Below are positions 1 to 9,294 of a stretch of 32,253 nt of DNA, one piece after another. The notes under the pieces were generated by a model. The model worked only from the letters and a program-made list of their open reading frames with translations. It was not told the DNA's origin and did no database searches. The position numbers and the translations under genes are program-made. Position 1 is the stretch's first letter. Each line of letters starts with the position of its first letter. The stretch is from Spirochaetales bacterium (GTDB taxonomy: Bacteria; Spirochaetota; Spirochaetia; DSM-27196; PWMO01): the NCBI GenBank assembly GCA_007123465.1, contig SKLB01000081.1:1-32253 (forward strand). Direction: 5' to 3'.

Positions 1-92
1 ATGATCAGCAGCAGAACGATCGCCGCCGCAAATCCAAAAAGCGGCGCCGCCAGAGACAGCAGCTGATACCGGTCAATTCTTGGCAGCTTCAT
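1..92 (-). CDS. ABC transporter permease, N-terminal fragment (runs off the window)
   Basis: Reverse strand from ATG at 92 reads MKLPRIDRYQLLSLAAPLFGFAAAIVLLLI..., a hydrophobic N-terminus directly downstream of and overlapping the ATPase gene; operon context. Confidence 0.7.
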   Translation of the reverse strand, partial: MKLPRIDRYQLLSLAAPLFGFAAAIVLLLI

Positions 93-1593
93 GATCCGAT
101 GCTCCCAGCATGTAGTTTCCAACTGCTTCCTTGGTTGTGGCCCGCGTATCGAGCACCGCGATCAGCTCTCCGCGGTACAAAACCCCGATTCGATCCGATA
201 GCGCCATGATTTCGTCCAGGTCCGCGGAAACCAGCAGCACCGCTTTACCGGTCATCTTGGCTTCCACCAGCCGACGATAGATGAACTCGGTAGCGCCGAT
301 GTCTACTCCGCGAGTTGGCTGACAGGCGAGCAGCAGCGCCGGTTGCCACGCCATCTCGCGAGCAATGATAGCCTTCTGCTGATTTCCGCCGGAAAGCGCC
401 AGTGCCGGCACAGACTCCGACGGCGTGCGCACATCGTAATCACGGATAGACTGCACGGCAAACTCGCGTATCGCGGCGCGCCGGATCATGCCGCCGCGGG
501 TCACAAACGGCGCACGATGGTGACGCCCGAGTACCAGATTATCCGCCAGTGAAAAGGGCATGATCAACCCGTAGCGCTGGCGGTCTTCGGGTATGTGTGC
601 TATCCCCGCCTCGCGCCTGCTGCGCACATCCAGCCCGACGATGTCTTTGCCGGCCAGCAGAATTCTGCCGCTGTCGAGACGGGTCTTTTCCGATATCGCG
701 CGCACCAGCTCGCTCTGCCCGTTACCTTCAACGCCGGCGATACCAAAGATCTCACCGGACTGCACACGAAAGCTGATGTTCTTCAACATCTGCGTGCCGG
801 CGTGGTTGGTGTAACTAAGCCCGGATACTTCCAGAATTGTATCGTTTGACCGCGGTGCCGGATTCTCAACTTTCAGCAGCACCGGTTTGCCGACCATCAG
901 CTCGGCGATCTGCGACTTGGTGACCCCTTCGCGCGCCATCGACTGAACCACTCTGCCGCGCCGCAGCACGGTAATGCGGTCAGCGACACTCAGAACCTCG
1001 TCGAGTTTGTGCGTAATGAAGACAACCCCGGTACCCTGCTGTTTGAGTTCTTCAAAGGTGTGGAACAGCTCTTTGACCTCTTGCGGTGTGAGCACTGCGG
1101 TTGGCTCATCGAAGACCAGAATAGTGGCTCCACGGTAGAGAACCTTGATGATCTCGACACGCTGCTGCATACCAACCGACAGGTTTTCCACAACCGCGTT
1201 AAGATCGAGCTCCAGTCCGTTCTTGCGCATCAGCTCGGTGATTCGTCTGCGTGGTGTTTCCAGATCGAGTACTACGCCATTCTCTTCACCGAGGATGATG
1301 TTCTCGAGCACCGAGAAAACCGGTACCAGCATAAAATGCTGGTGAACCATCCCGATACCCTTGGCGATTGCGTCTTTTGGCCCCGAGATGTTGACCGGTT
1401 TACCGTTTATGAGAATACTCCCGGCGTCTGGCCGGTACAGACCGTAGAGTATCTTCATAAGCGTGGTCTTGCCCGCCCCGTTTTCACCCACCAGTGCGTG
1501 GATCTCGCCGGGCTGCAGGTCAAACGAAACCGAATCGTTGGCGATCACGCCCGGAAACGTCTTGGTGATCCCGCGCATCTCCATCAGAGTCAT
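73..1593 (-). CDS. ABC transporter ATP-binding protein, double ATPase of simple sugar/nucleoside uptake type
   Basis: Two ABC cassettes: GENGAGKTTLMK Walker A, LSVGMQQRVEI and LSGGNQQKAIIAREM signatures, LVFDEPTAVLTP Walker B; next to a BMP-family binding protein. Confidence 0.95.
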   Translation of the reverse strand: MTLMEMRGITKTFPGVIANDSVSFDLQPGEIHALVGENGAGKTTLMKILYGLYRPDAGSILINGKPVNISGPKDAIAKGIGMVHQHFMLVPVFSVLENIILGEENGVVLDLETPRRRITELMRKNGLELDLNAVVENLSVGMQQRVEIIKVLYRGATILVFDEPTAVLTPQEVKELFHTFEELKQQGTGVVFITHKLDEVLSVADRITVLRRGRVVQSMAREGVTKSQIAELMVGKPVLLKVENPAPRSNDTILEVSGLSYTNHAGTQMLKNISFRVQSGEIFGIAGVEGNGQSELVRAISEKTRLDSGRILLAGKDIVGLDVRSRREAGIAHIPEDRQRYGLIMPFSLADNLVLGRHHRAPFVTRGGMIRRAAIREFAVQSIRDYDVRTPSESVPALALSGGNQQKAIIAREMAWQPALLLACQPTRGVDIGATEFIYRRLVEAKMTGKAVLLVSADLDEIMALSDRIGVLYRGELIAVLDTRATTKEAVGNYMLGASDHEAAKN

Positions 1594-1618
1594 CTCGCGC
1601 CCTCGTGTCCGTTACGCA

Positions 1619-1649
1619 ACGGTAGAGCCGCCGGCGGCGACTCTACCGT
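1619..1649 (-). repeat. Intergenic inverted repeat (ACGGTAGAG ... CTCTACCGT) between BMP lipoprotein and ATPase genes
   Basis: Perfect 9-bp arms at 1619-1627 and 1641-1649 enclosing a GC-rich inner palindrome CCGCCGGCGG; no clear T-tract. Confidence 0.7.
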
Positions 1650-1694
1650 GAACGTGCACTACCATAACTATTAAGCTATAACCGCTCTAACCGC

Positions 1695-2852
1695 TTAGAA
1701 TGTTGCAGCTTGCCACTCGGCAATCTTGGTGTGACTATCGGGTACCGTGATTTCCCCGGCGACAACTTGAGCGCGCAGCTCTTCCAGCTGCTCGACGTAC
1801 GGCTCGACCATGTCGCGATTGTAGTCGTTGACCGCGTAGCCCACGCCACCGTCATCGAGGCCGTAGCTCACGTAGCCGCCGGCTACCGAGCCGCCACCGT
1901 CTATGAACTCTGATGACAGCAGGTGCACCGAGTTGTCGACGCGCTTGAGCATCGAACTGACGATATGCTCGCCAATCGCGCGCTCCTGCGCCGTGTCGGA
2001 CGCGGCGTACACCAGCCCCTGGTCAGAGTCCACCCCGATTGCCCAGCGATCCATATCGTAGGCGGCCTTGAACAGTCCGGTCCCCGAACCGCCGGCAGCG
2101 TGGTAGATGATCCGGGCATTCTGATTGTACATGTTGATCGCAATATTCTCGGCGGTCTGCGGGTCGTTGAACGCCGTTGGATCCTGGCCGATGTACTGTC
2201 CCATCACCATGCCGCTGTCGCGCAGCGCCGGGTTGACGTACATTGCTCCGGCAACAAATCCACCGTGGAAACGGTGAATCAGCGGAATATCCATTCCACC
2301 GATATATCCGACTCTGCCGCCTCCCATGTCATCGACCATCAAGCCCGCCAGAGCGCCCACCAGGAAGGACCCTTCGTGCTCGGCAAAAGCGATGCAGGTG
2401 ATGTTGCTGCTGGCATCGAGATCAGGAATGAAACCGTCTATCAGCGCAAAGTGCGTGTCGGGGAAATCCGCAGCAACTTTGCCCAGCGCGTCGGTAAACG
2501 CAAACCCGACACCAAACAACAGGTCGAAGCCGTCTTCGGCCAGTATGCGCAACAGCTGTTCACGATCCTGCCCACCTTCACGTGGCTCCATGTACTTCAT
2601 CTCGACCGCGTTGCCAAAGTCCACATCGTCCGGATCATCCGCAATGAAACCGCCGTAGCTCTCGGCAATCTGGACCAGTCCCTCGTACGCCGAATCGTTG
2701 AACGACTTGTCGCCCCGACCTCCGACATCAAACACGATTCCAATCTTGAAATCAGCGGCCTCGGCTTCTGCGGTAGCGTCGCGCTCGCCGCATCCGATCA
2801 GCGCGACCAGCAGCGCAACCGCAATCACCATCACAACCATTACCCGTTTCAT
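1695..2852 (-). CDS. BMP family ABC transporter substrate-binding lipoprotein (PnrA/nucleoside-type)
   Basis: Signal peptide with lipobox (LLVALIGCGE), FKIGIVFDVGGRGDKSFNDSAYEGL motif, ...GVDSDQG... typical of the BMP family; good upstream SD (AGGGAGGTAGAG). Confidence 0.95.
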   Translation of the reverse strand: MKRVMVVMVIAVALLVALIGCGERDATAEAEAADFKIGIVFDVGGRGDKSFNDSAYEGLVQIAESYGGFIADDPDDVDFGNAVEMKYMEPREGGQDREQLLRILAEDGFDLLFGVGFAFTDALGKVAADFPDTHFALIDGFIPDLDASSNITCIAFAEHEGSFLVGALAGLMVDDMGGGRVGYIGGMDIPLIHRFHGGFVAGAMYVNPALRDSGMVMGQYIGQDPTAFNDPQTAENIAINMYNQNARIIYHAAGGSGTGLFKAAYDMDRWAIGVDSDQGLVYAASDTAQERAIGEHIVSSMLKRVDNSVHLLSSEFIDGGGSVAGGYVSYGLDDGGVGYAVNDYNRDMVEPYVEQLEELRAQVVAGEITVPDSHTKIAEWQAATF

Positions 2853-2897
2853 CTCTCTACCTCCCTATCGCACGCGATTCAATTCATTGCTCTCACG

Positions 2898-4061
2898 TTA
2901 GTCCCTTAGTACTGCGCTGTCAATCGAAAGATCGAGTCGGCACGCCCTGCGCGCATCGCGCAGGCGGCGTACAAGGAAATCACGATCCAGGTCGAGCTCG
3001 CCTGCCAGCTGCTGCATCTGAGATTCACTGACCAGGTTCTCCTCGACAAAGAGAAACAGCAGCGCACGCTCTGCGATGCAGGCAACCCTCAGTGCGTTAT
3101 TATTGATCTCGTCCGACGGTCTGCCGCTGTTGTAGTGCTCGGCGAAACTGCGCTGCAGCTGTGACGCCGACAGATCAGCGTGCAGAGCGTGAAGCTCCTC
3201 GCGCAAGCCTTGCAGATCGCCCTGTGCGGCGGCTGCACCCAAAGGTTTCAACACCAGAAATGTGTACTCTTTTCCGGGAAGATAGTGATGCAGATCGCAG
3301 CGGGTGCAGTAGTTTGGCTCACGCGAGTCTTCGCGTCGGGCATCACCGCCGACAATTATCAAGGGATCAAAGTAGAGCGCCGGGCACTCGCGGCCGTCCA
3401 CCTGGTAGTAGCGATAGGTGTAGAATGAGTCGGTCATGCAGTCGCTGTGCTCGCAATATGCGGTCAGCGGAAATACATCGGTAGCAAGGTCGAGCAGAAG
3501 CCTCGCGGAAGCGTTGAAAATCGATTTGCGGAAATTGAGAATCAGCGTAGGAAAGATGAATATCAGGCCGCGCTGCTGCGACTCGCGCAGAACTACGTAG
3601 GCAAGCCGTTCATCGTAGAACGAAGCCTCATCGATGATCCAGGTACCGGTCTGCGGATTGCGCCGCATAGCCTCTTCAAGGCCAAAAGAGTCTTCGATAT
3701 GCGCTATGGCTTCTCCGAGGCGTTCATAGCCGCCGCGGTACGCCAGCGCATCGTCGGGATAGTCGGGAAAGCGGCTGCGGTCGAGCGCTGAGCGAATGAA
3801 GAATACGCGTCTGCGGTCTGCTCCACTGTTGGTAGTCTGATCGGCTACCACGGCTGATTTTGTCAGCGCCACGCGCGAATCGCGCCATACCCGCGACGAG
3901 TACTCGGTTTTCCCCGAACCCATCGGCCCGATAACCAGTATGCGCCTCGAGCTTCGTACAAAGTCAAAATGATTGAATGCGTGGTGAATCTTGAGTTCGG
4001 GAAATCCCAGACTCTTGAGAAAGAACGCCGTATCGGAATCGAACGCGTCATCGGGCACCAT
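2898..4061 (-). CDS. Divergent thymidine kinase (TK1-like) with C-terminal extension
   Basis: GPMGSGKTEYSSRV Walker A, TWIIDEASFYDERLAYVV Walker B-like, zinc-ribbon-like C..C / C..C pairs (AYCEHSDC ... NYCTRCDLHH) and FDPLIIVGGD resembling the TK1 thymidine-loop region; SD AAGAAGG before ATG. Confidence 0.7.
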   Translation of the reverse strand: MVPDDAFDSDTAFFLKSLGFPELKIHHAFNHFDFVRSSRRILVIGPMGSGKTEYSSRVWRDSRVALTKSAVVADQTTNSGADRRRVFFIRSALDRSRFPDYPDDALAYRGGYERLGEAIAHIEDSFGLEEAMRRNPQTGTWIIDEASFYDERLAYVVLRESQQRGLIFIFPTLILNFRKSIFNASARLLLDLATDVFPLTAYCEHSDCMTDSFYTYRYYQVDGRECPALYFDPLIIVGGDARREDSREPNYCTRCDLHHYLPGKEYTFLVLKPLGAAAAQGDLQGLREELHALHADLSASQLQRSFAEHYNSGRPSDEINNNALRVACIAERALLFLFVEENLVSESQMQQLAGELDLDRDFLVRRLRDARRACRLDLSIDSAVLRD

Positions 4062-4086
4062 GAATCCTTCTTGTATAGCGTATCAC

Positions 4087-5451
4087 TCAGATTACCTCGA
4101 TATCGAGGATCGAGCAGAGGTCCTCGAGCAACGAGCGGTTGTCACCGTAGGAAATAATATAGTGCTGGCTCAACACCTGCTGGATGAAGCTGTCACAATC
4201 GCCGTCAAAGACCAGGTCAAGACTCGGCAGTTGCGGCGCCGGCGGCGCCCACCCGGCCTCTTCCCAGCGAATCGGGTCCTGAGCGGTCACGTTCATGATG
4301 TGCAGCGCATAGCGGTTACCGCTATAGCCAAGGCGAGCAATGGTTGCCGGACCGGTCTTGAGCTTTGAAACATTCAGCAGACCTTCGCCGAAATCGCCAA
4401 AGGCGTTGGGAAAGATCGTTACCTCGCCATCCACTATCTCGCGCGGGACGTAATCCGGTACACCCATCAGGGCTCCCCGGTCAAAGAACTCGTAGAACTC
4501 GAGATACGCTGCCACCTGCCCCGTCAGATAGTGCACCATCAGCTGCGTAACCGCGCCCATGCTGTCGTTCTCCGGCACGCTACAGACGTTAATCTCGTCA
4601 TGCAACAGCGTCATAGCTCCCGCCGGGGCAAAACCCAGCAGTTTCTTGACACCGTCTACATCGCTGTAAGAAAAGGCGCCATAACCCCGTTCTTCGATCT
4701 TGTTACGAATTGCCAGATAAAGCCTGACCGAGTTCTCCAGTGTCTCCGCTGCCGGTTGCTTCTTGAAGACCCAGCGCCGGCTGACCTCCGCCGCGACCTG
4801 TTTAACCGAGGACGCATCGAGGTGGTCCATCAACTGCTGGATTTCGAGCAGGTCGAAGTGCTCTATCTCCGGGCCGATGCGGCTCTTCAGCGACACCCCG
4901 TCGTACAGTGTGCCGTAGAGCCGCATGTCACGAAACCCGGCCATACCGATCCTCGCACCGCGTAACTTACGTGCAGCATCCGCGGCACGGCAGTAAGACA
5001 CGATGCTGTCCACCGGCAGCTCCTGTCCGCGGCGGGTCAGCACATACTTGAACGTGAAGCCCATATCCGACATCGGTTTACGCAGTGCGGTAGTCCCGGC
5101 CTGGTCAGCGGTGGTGACAAATCGCTCGCCGTCCTGCCAGCCGCTGAGCCCGAGAAGAATCATCGGTTTATGCTTGAACGGTTCAATCACCGAGATGACC
5201 GCCCAGCTGGGTATCCAACCGGCTACGCAGACAATCAGTACACTGAAATCCTGCTGTGACAATTCGGCAACTGCGCGCGCAGCTTGTTGCCCGCCCGGAT
5301 CATCGGCCACCGCAGCGGTGGACCACAGATCTAAACCGGCCTGCTCCAGCTTTTTCATAACCGCCGCACAGCGCGTATCGATAAACTCGCGCGGAGTATT
5401 GACTTCTCCAAAACCGACAAATCCAGCCATGACCCGTGTCTGATTCTTCAT
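4087..5451 (-). CDS. L-fucose/L-arabinose isomerase-like sugar isomerase
   Basis: 454 aa; N-terminal GFVGFGEVNTPREFIDTRCAAVMKKL..., GWIPSWAVISVIEPFKHKPMILLGLSGW typical of the FucI/AraA-like fold; start overlaps the stop of the upstream FGGY kinase. Confidence 0.75.
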   Translation of the reverse strand: MKNQTRVMAGFVGFGEVNTPREFIDTRCAAVMKKLEQAGLDLWSTAAVADDPGGQQAARAVAELSQQDFSVLIVCVAGWIPSWAVISVIEPFKHKPMILLGLSGWQDGERFVTTADQAGTTALRKPMSDMGFTFKYVLTRRGQELPVDSIVSYCRAADAARKLRGARIGMAGFRDMRLYGTLYDGVSLKSRIGPEIEHFDLLEIQQLMDHLDASSVKQVAAEVSRRWVFKKQPAAETLENSVRLYLAIRNKIEERGYGAFSYSDVDGVKKLLGFAPAGAMTLLHDEINVCSVPENDSMGAVTQLMVHYLTGQVAAYLEFYEFFDRGALMGVPDYVPREIVDGEVTIFPNAFGDFGEGLLNVSKLKTGPATIARLGYSGNRYALHIMNVTAQDPIRWEEAGWAPPAPQLPSLDLVFDGDCDSFIQQVLSQHYIISYGDNRSLLEDLCSILDIEVI

Positions 5452-6926
5452 GATTTCCCTCCAAACGTTGGTAGTAGCATCGTGTTCAGCTTCAGGTATT
5501 GCTGATACGTGTCCGCGTAGCTTTGAACCAGTTCCGTCTGCGGCGCGAATTCGCCGCGCATTCTCACCATCGCCGCCACCGCCTCATCCAGGCTAGCGTA
5601 GATACCGGCCCCTACCGATGCAAGAACCGCCGCGCCGAGGCAGGTTGACTCCTGCACCTCCGGTGTCACGATAGTGCAATTGAGAACGCTGGCCTTGATC
5701 TGCAGCCAGAAATCGTTGCGGGCGCCGCCACCGAGTGAGCAAACCCACCGGGAGTTCAGGCCGAGGGATTCCAGCATATCCAGGTTCTCTTTCAGCATGA
5801 ATGCAACCGATTCCATTATGGCCCGCACGATATGCGCCCGTGTATGCCCCAGGGTCAGTCCATAGATGACGCCGCGCGCCGCGGGATTGACCTGTGGACT
5901 GACCGCACCACTGAAATGCGGCAGTACAATCAATCCCTCACTACCGACCGGCACCTGCATCGCTTCGCGACTCAGCTGGTCAAAGCCGGCTCCTGCGCCC
6001 AGTTCGTCGCGAAACCATCGCAGAATCATCCCGGCGGTTGGAACCCACGGCAACACCACAAACGAACCGGGTAGCGCGTGACGATAGAGTCCGACCCGCC
6101 GTTGCGGATCGTACAGTGGTTTGCTGGAGGTGGCGCAGATCCCCAGCACCGTACCGGTGGTCTCGGTAATCGATCCCGGCACAACGTTGCCGGCGCCAAC
6201 CGCACCGGTAACCTGGTCTATCGGGGTAGTCACAACCGTGGTGGCGGCCTTCAGGCCAATCTGAGCGCGGAGCCTGATCCCTTCGCTTACCGAATAGCGC
6301 AGCTGAGGCAGCTGCGCGCGCGAGATGCCAAGAAACGCCAGCATCTCGTCCCACCAATCTGAATTCGTCAGATCGTAGTATAGCGTCGACGGATTGATGG
6401 CATGATCGGTTACGTACTCACCGGTAAGGCGGTAGATGATATAATCTTCCACCATCAGAAACATAGCGGCACGGCGAAATAGCTCCGGCTCGTGGTTGCG
6501 GATCCACAGAATCTTGGCCGCAGTCCAGCCCGGCACGATCTCGTGCTGACCGGTCCGCCGATAAACCTCATCGGAATCAAAAGCCGCCGCAATCCGGTCT
6601 GCCTCCTCGACAGCGCGATTGTCCAGCCACACGATTGCTTTGCGTAACGGGTTACCGGCTTGGTCGAGAACTATCAGGGTTTCACCCTGACTGGTAACAC
6701 CGACCGAGACCACATCCGAAGCCGATACCGCGGAGCTGTCGATAATCGCAGCGATAGCCGCCTGGGCGGCGGCCCAGTACTTCTCGGGGTCGATCTCCAG
6801 GATATCCGCGCGCGGCTTATCCAATGTGTACTCTTGCGTCGAGAGTGCTGCAAGCTGTCCGGAAAGATCGAACAGCGCGGCCTTGACTGCCGAGGTACCG
6901 ATATCCAATGCCATCAGGTACTGCAT
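5448..6926 (-). CDS. FGGY-family carbohydrate kinase (xylulokinase-like)
   Basis: MALDIGTSAVKAALFD N-terminal phosphate motif, SVGVTSQGETLIVLD, AIVWLDNRA, TETTGTVLGI, CSLGGGARNDFWLQIKAS motifs. Confidence 0.93.
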   Translation of the reverse strand: MQYLMALDIGTSAVKAALFDLSGQLAALSTQEYTLDKPRADILEIDPEKYWAAAQAAIAAIIDSSAVSASDVVSVGVTSQGETLIVLDQAGNPLRKAIVWLDNRAVEEADRIAAAFDSDEVYRRTGQHEIVPGWTAAKILWIRNHEPELFRRAAMFLMVEDYIIYRLTGEYVTDHAINPSTLYYDLTNSDWWDEMLAFLGISRAQLPQLRYSVSEGIRLRAQIGLKAATTVVTTPIDQVTGAVGAGNVVPGSITETTGTVLGICATSSKPLYDPQRRVGLYRHALPGSFVVLPWVPTAGMILRWFRDELGAGAGFDQLSREAMQVPVGSEGLIVLPHFSGAVSPQVNPAARGVIYGLTLGHTRAHIVRAIMESVAFMLKENLDMLESLGLNSRWVCSLGGGARNDFWLQIKASVLNCTIVTPEVQESTCLGAAVLASVGAGIYASLDEAVAAMVRMRGEFAPQTELVQSYADTYQQYLKLNTMLLPTFGGKS

Positions 6927-7041
6927 ACGTTTTGTCCACCGTTTGAGAACAGTTCGTTCGTTGTGGCTGATGGTAGCAGAATAGCTGCGCCGCTGGCAAG
7001 CACAGCCTGCCGCTAAGGCACAACCTCCCAGTGCCGAGCAC

Positions 7042-7070
7042 TTTACGCAACAAGGATAACCGGATATTCT
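7042..7070 (+). promoter_or_regulatory. Putative sigma70-type promoter for the trehalose synthase/phosphatase gene
   Basis: TTTACG (7042-7047) - 17 nt - TATTCT (7065-7070); ATG at 7078, 7 nt after the -10. Confidence 0.4.
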
Positions 7071-7077
7071 GTACTAT

Positions 7078-9273
7078 ATGGGGAAAATACTGCTTGTTTC
7101 CAATCGTCTTTCTACTTCAGTTAGCATCGATGCCGACGGACCGCATTTCTCACCCAGCATGGGGGGCCTGGCTACCGGACTGAGTTCGCTCCACCAGCAG
7201 GAGAACAGCCTGTGGGTCGGCTGGACCGGAGTACCATCGGAAGGCCTTTCTGCTGAAATGAACCAGGTCATATCCGACCGCTTGCGCCAGGAGCATAAAA
7301 GTGTGGCGGTAGCCTTGAGAGAGGACGAGATCGAGCAGTTCTACTTCGGCTTCTGTAATAACATTGTCTGGCCGCTGTTTCACTATTTTCCTACCTACGC
7401 CGACTACAGCGAAGAGCTCTGGCACGCGTATCGCAGCGTGAACGAGAAGTATTTCGACAGGGTGCTCGAAGTTGCCGAGGAAGACGACTTCATCTGGGTC
7501 CACGACTACCAGTTGATGCTGCTGCCGCAGATGCTCAAGCGGGCGCTGCCTACCGCGCGCATCGGTTTCTTCCTGCATATTCCGTTTCCGTCGTACGAAG
7601 TATTCCGGCTGCTGCCGTGGCGTGAACAGATTCTGGACGGCATCCTGGGTTCCGACCTGGTTGGCTTCCACACCTACGATTACGCTCGCCATTTCTTGAG
7701 CGCGGTCCGCAGAATTCTCGGCGCCGAGCACCAGATGGCCAATGTCAAGTATGCCAATCGGATGATCAAAGTCGATGCGTTTCCGATGGGCATCGACTAC
7801 CAGAAGTACGCCTCGGCTCGAGAGAAACCCGCGGTCCAACAGGAGATAGAAAACATCCGCCGCGAGTTGGACGGACAGAAGATCATCCTCTCGGTTGACC
7901 GCCTGGATTACAGCAAAGGCATCCCGATGCGCATCCGCGCCTATCGCCTGTTCCTGCAGCAGAACCCCGACTATCAGGGCAAGGTCACAATGATCCTGAT
8001 TGTTGCTCCTTCACGGACGGCGGTACCGCACTACCAGGAACTGAAACGCGAGATCGACGAACTGGTAAGCATCACTAACGGTACCCTGGGCCAGATCGGA
8101 TGGACTCCAATCTCTTACTTCTACCGGCCGTTCCCGTTTGACCAGCTTACCGCCGCCTACACCCAGGCCGACGTACTGCTGGTGACGCCGCTGCGCGACG
8201 GGATGAACCTGATCGCCAAGGAGTACGTCGCAGCGCGCAAGGACTACCGCGGGGCAATTGTGCTCAGCGAAACCGCCGGCGCTGCACGCGAGCTCGGTGA
8301 AGCGATCACCATAAACCCCAACAACGAGCCGCAGATTGCCGCGGCCATCCGCGAGGCTCTTGAAATGCCGCTTGAAGAACAGGAGCAGAAAAACCGGCTC
8401 ATGCACGAGCGACTCGAGTTGTACGACATCCACTACTGGGCCGGCGACTTCATGGATAAACTGGTGGCGGTAGCCGAAATGCAACAATCTTTTGCCAAGC
8501 GCGCGTTTACCGAGAAGCAGAAGCAGCGTCTGATCGCTGATTACGATGCCGCCTCCAGGCGCCTGATCTTTGTGGACTACGACGGCACCTTGATAGACCA
8601 CGAGCACCGCGCCGGCAAGCTCAGCAGCGAGAGCATCGATGACATCGCCGCGTTGGCAGCCGATTCACGCAACGAAGTTGTGGTCATAAGCGGCCGACCC
8701 AAGGACTACCTGCAGGGAGTGTTTCGTGATCTGCCGGTTGGAATTATCGCCGGTCACGGCATCTGGTATAAGGGCAAGAGCGATAACTGGCACACCACCG
8801 AGCAGGTCAACGGCGAGTGGAAGGAGACAATCCTGCCGATCCTGCAGCTCTACTGCAATCGGACCCCGGGCACCAAGGTCGAGGAGTCTGACTATTCGCT
8901 GGTCTGGAACTACCGCCGCGCACAACCTGAACTGGCGGCGGTACGGCTCAGCGAGCTCAAAGACGCCCTGATCAGTTTAACTACCAATCACGATCTGTCA
9001 ATTCTTGAACGCAACTACATCCTGGAAATCAAGCACTCCAACGTCAACAAAGGACGCGCCGCTGTGGCGTGGTACGAAGGCGGCAACTGGGACTTTGTGA
9101 TGGCCATTGGCGACGACTGGACCGATGAGGATATGTTCGCCATGCTGACAGATGAACAGTACACGATAAAGGTCGGCATCGACCTGTCACAGGCGCGCTT
9201 CTTTGTCCACTCCACCGAGGATGTACGCAAACTGCTGGGTGAGCTCGCGCGCCACTCTCGCGCACCGCAGTAG
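7078..9273 (+). CDS. Bifunctional alpha,alpha-trehalose-phosphate synthase / trehalose-phosphatase (OtsA-OtsB fusion)
   Basis: OtsA motifs (SNRLSTSVSI, WVHDYQLMLLPQMLK, FLHIPFPSYEVFRLLPWR, SVDRLDYSKGIPMRI, TPLRDGMNLIAKEYVAAR) followed by HAD phosphatase (IFVDYDGTLIDH, ISGRPKDYL, GDDWTDEDMF). Confidence 0.97.
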   Translation: MGKILLVSNRLSTSVSIDADGPHFSPSMGGLATGLSSLHQQENSLWVGWTGVPSEGLSAEMNQVISDRLRQEHKSVAVALREDEIEQFYFGFCNNIVWPLFHYFPTYADYSEELWHAYRSVNEKYFDRVLEVAEEDDFIWVHDYQLMLLPQMLKRALPTARIGFFLHIPFPSYEVFRLLPWREQILDGILGSDLVGFHTYDYARHFLSAVRRILGAEHQMANVKYANRMIKVDAFPMGIDYQKYASAREKPAVQQEIENIRRELDGQKIILSVDRLDYSKGIPMRIRAYRLFLQQNPDYQGKVTMILIVAPSRTAVPHYQELKREIDELVSITNGTLGQIGWTPISYFYRPFPFDQLTAAYTQADVLLVTPLRDGMNLIAKEYVAARKDYRGAIVLSETAGAARELGEAITINPNNEPQIAAAIREALEMPLEEQEQKNRLMHERLELYDIHYWAGDFMDKLVAVAEMQQSFAKRAFTEKQKQRLIADYDAASRRLIFVDYDGTLIDHEHRAGKLSSESIDDIAALAADSRNEVVVISGRPKDYLQGVFRDLPVGIIAGHGIWYKGKSDNWHTTEQVNGEWKETILPILQLYCNRTPGTKVEESDYSLVWNYRRAQPELAAVRLSELKDALISLTTNHDLSILERNYILEIKHSNVNKGRAAVAWYEGGNWDFVMAIGDDWTDEDMFAMLTDEQYTIKVGIDLSQARFFVHSTEDVRKLLGELARHSRAPQ

Positions 9274-9294
9274 CGCTGCCGCGCACCACGCGAA

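Noticed and set aside
1923-2909. 328-aa plus-strand ORF
   Set aside because: Antisense to the BMP lipoprotein gene; no recognisable motifs.
6950-6975. Short repeats (GAACAGTTC palindrome, GTTCGTTCGTT) upstream of the FGGY kinase
   Set aside because: Too short and isolated to support an operator call without comparative data.
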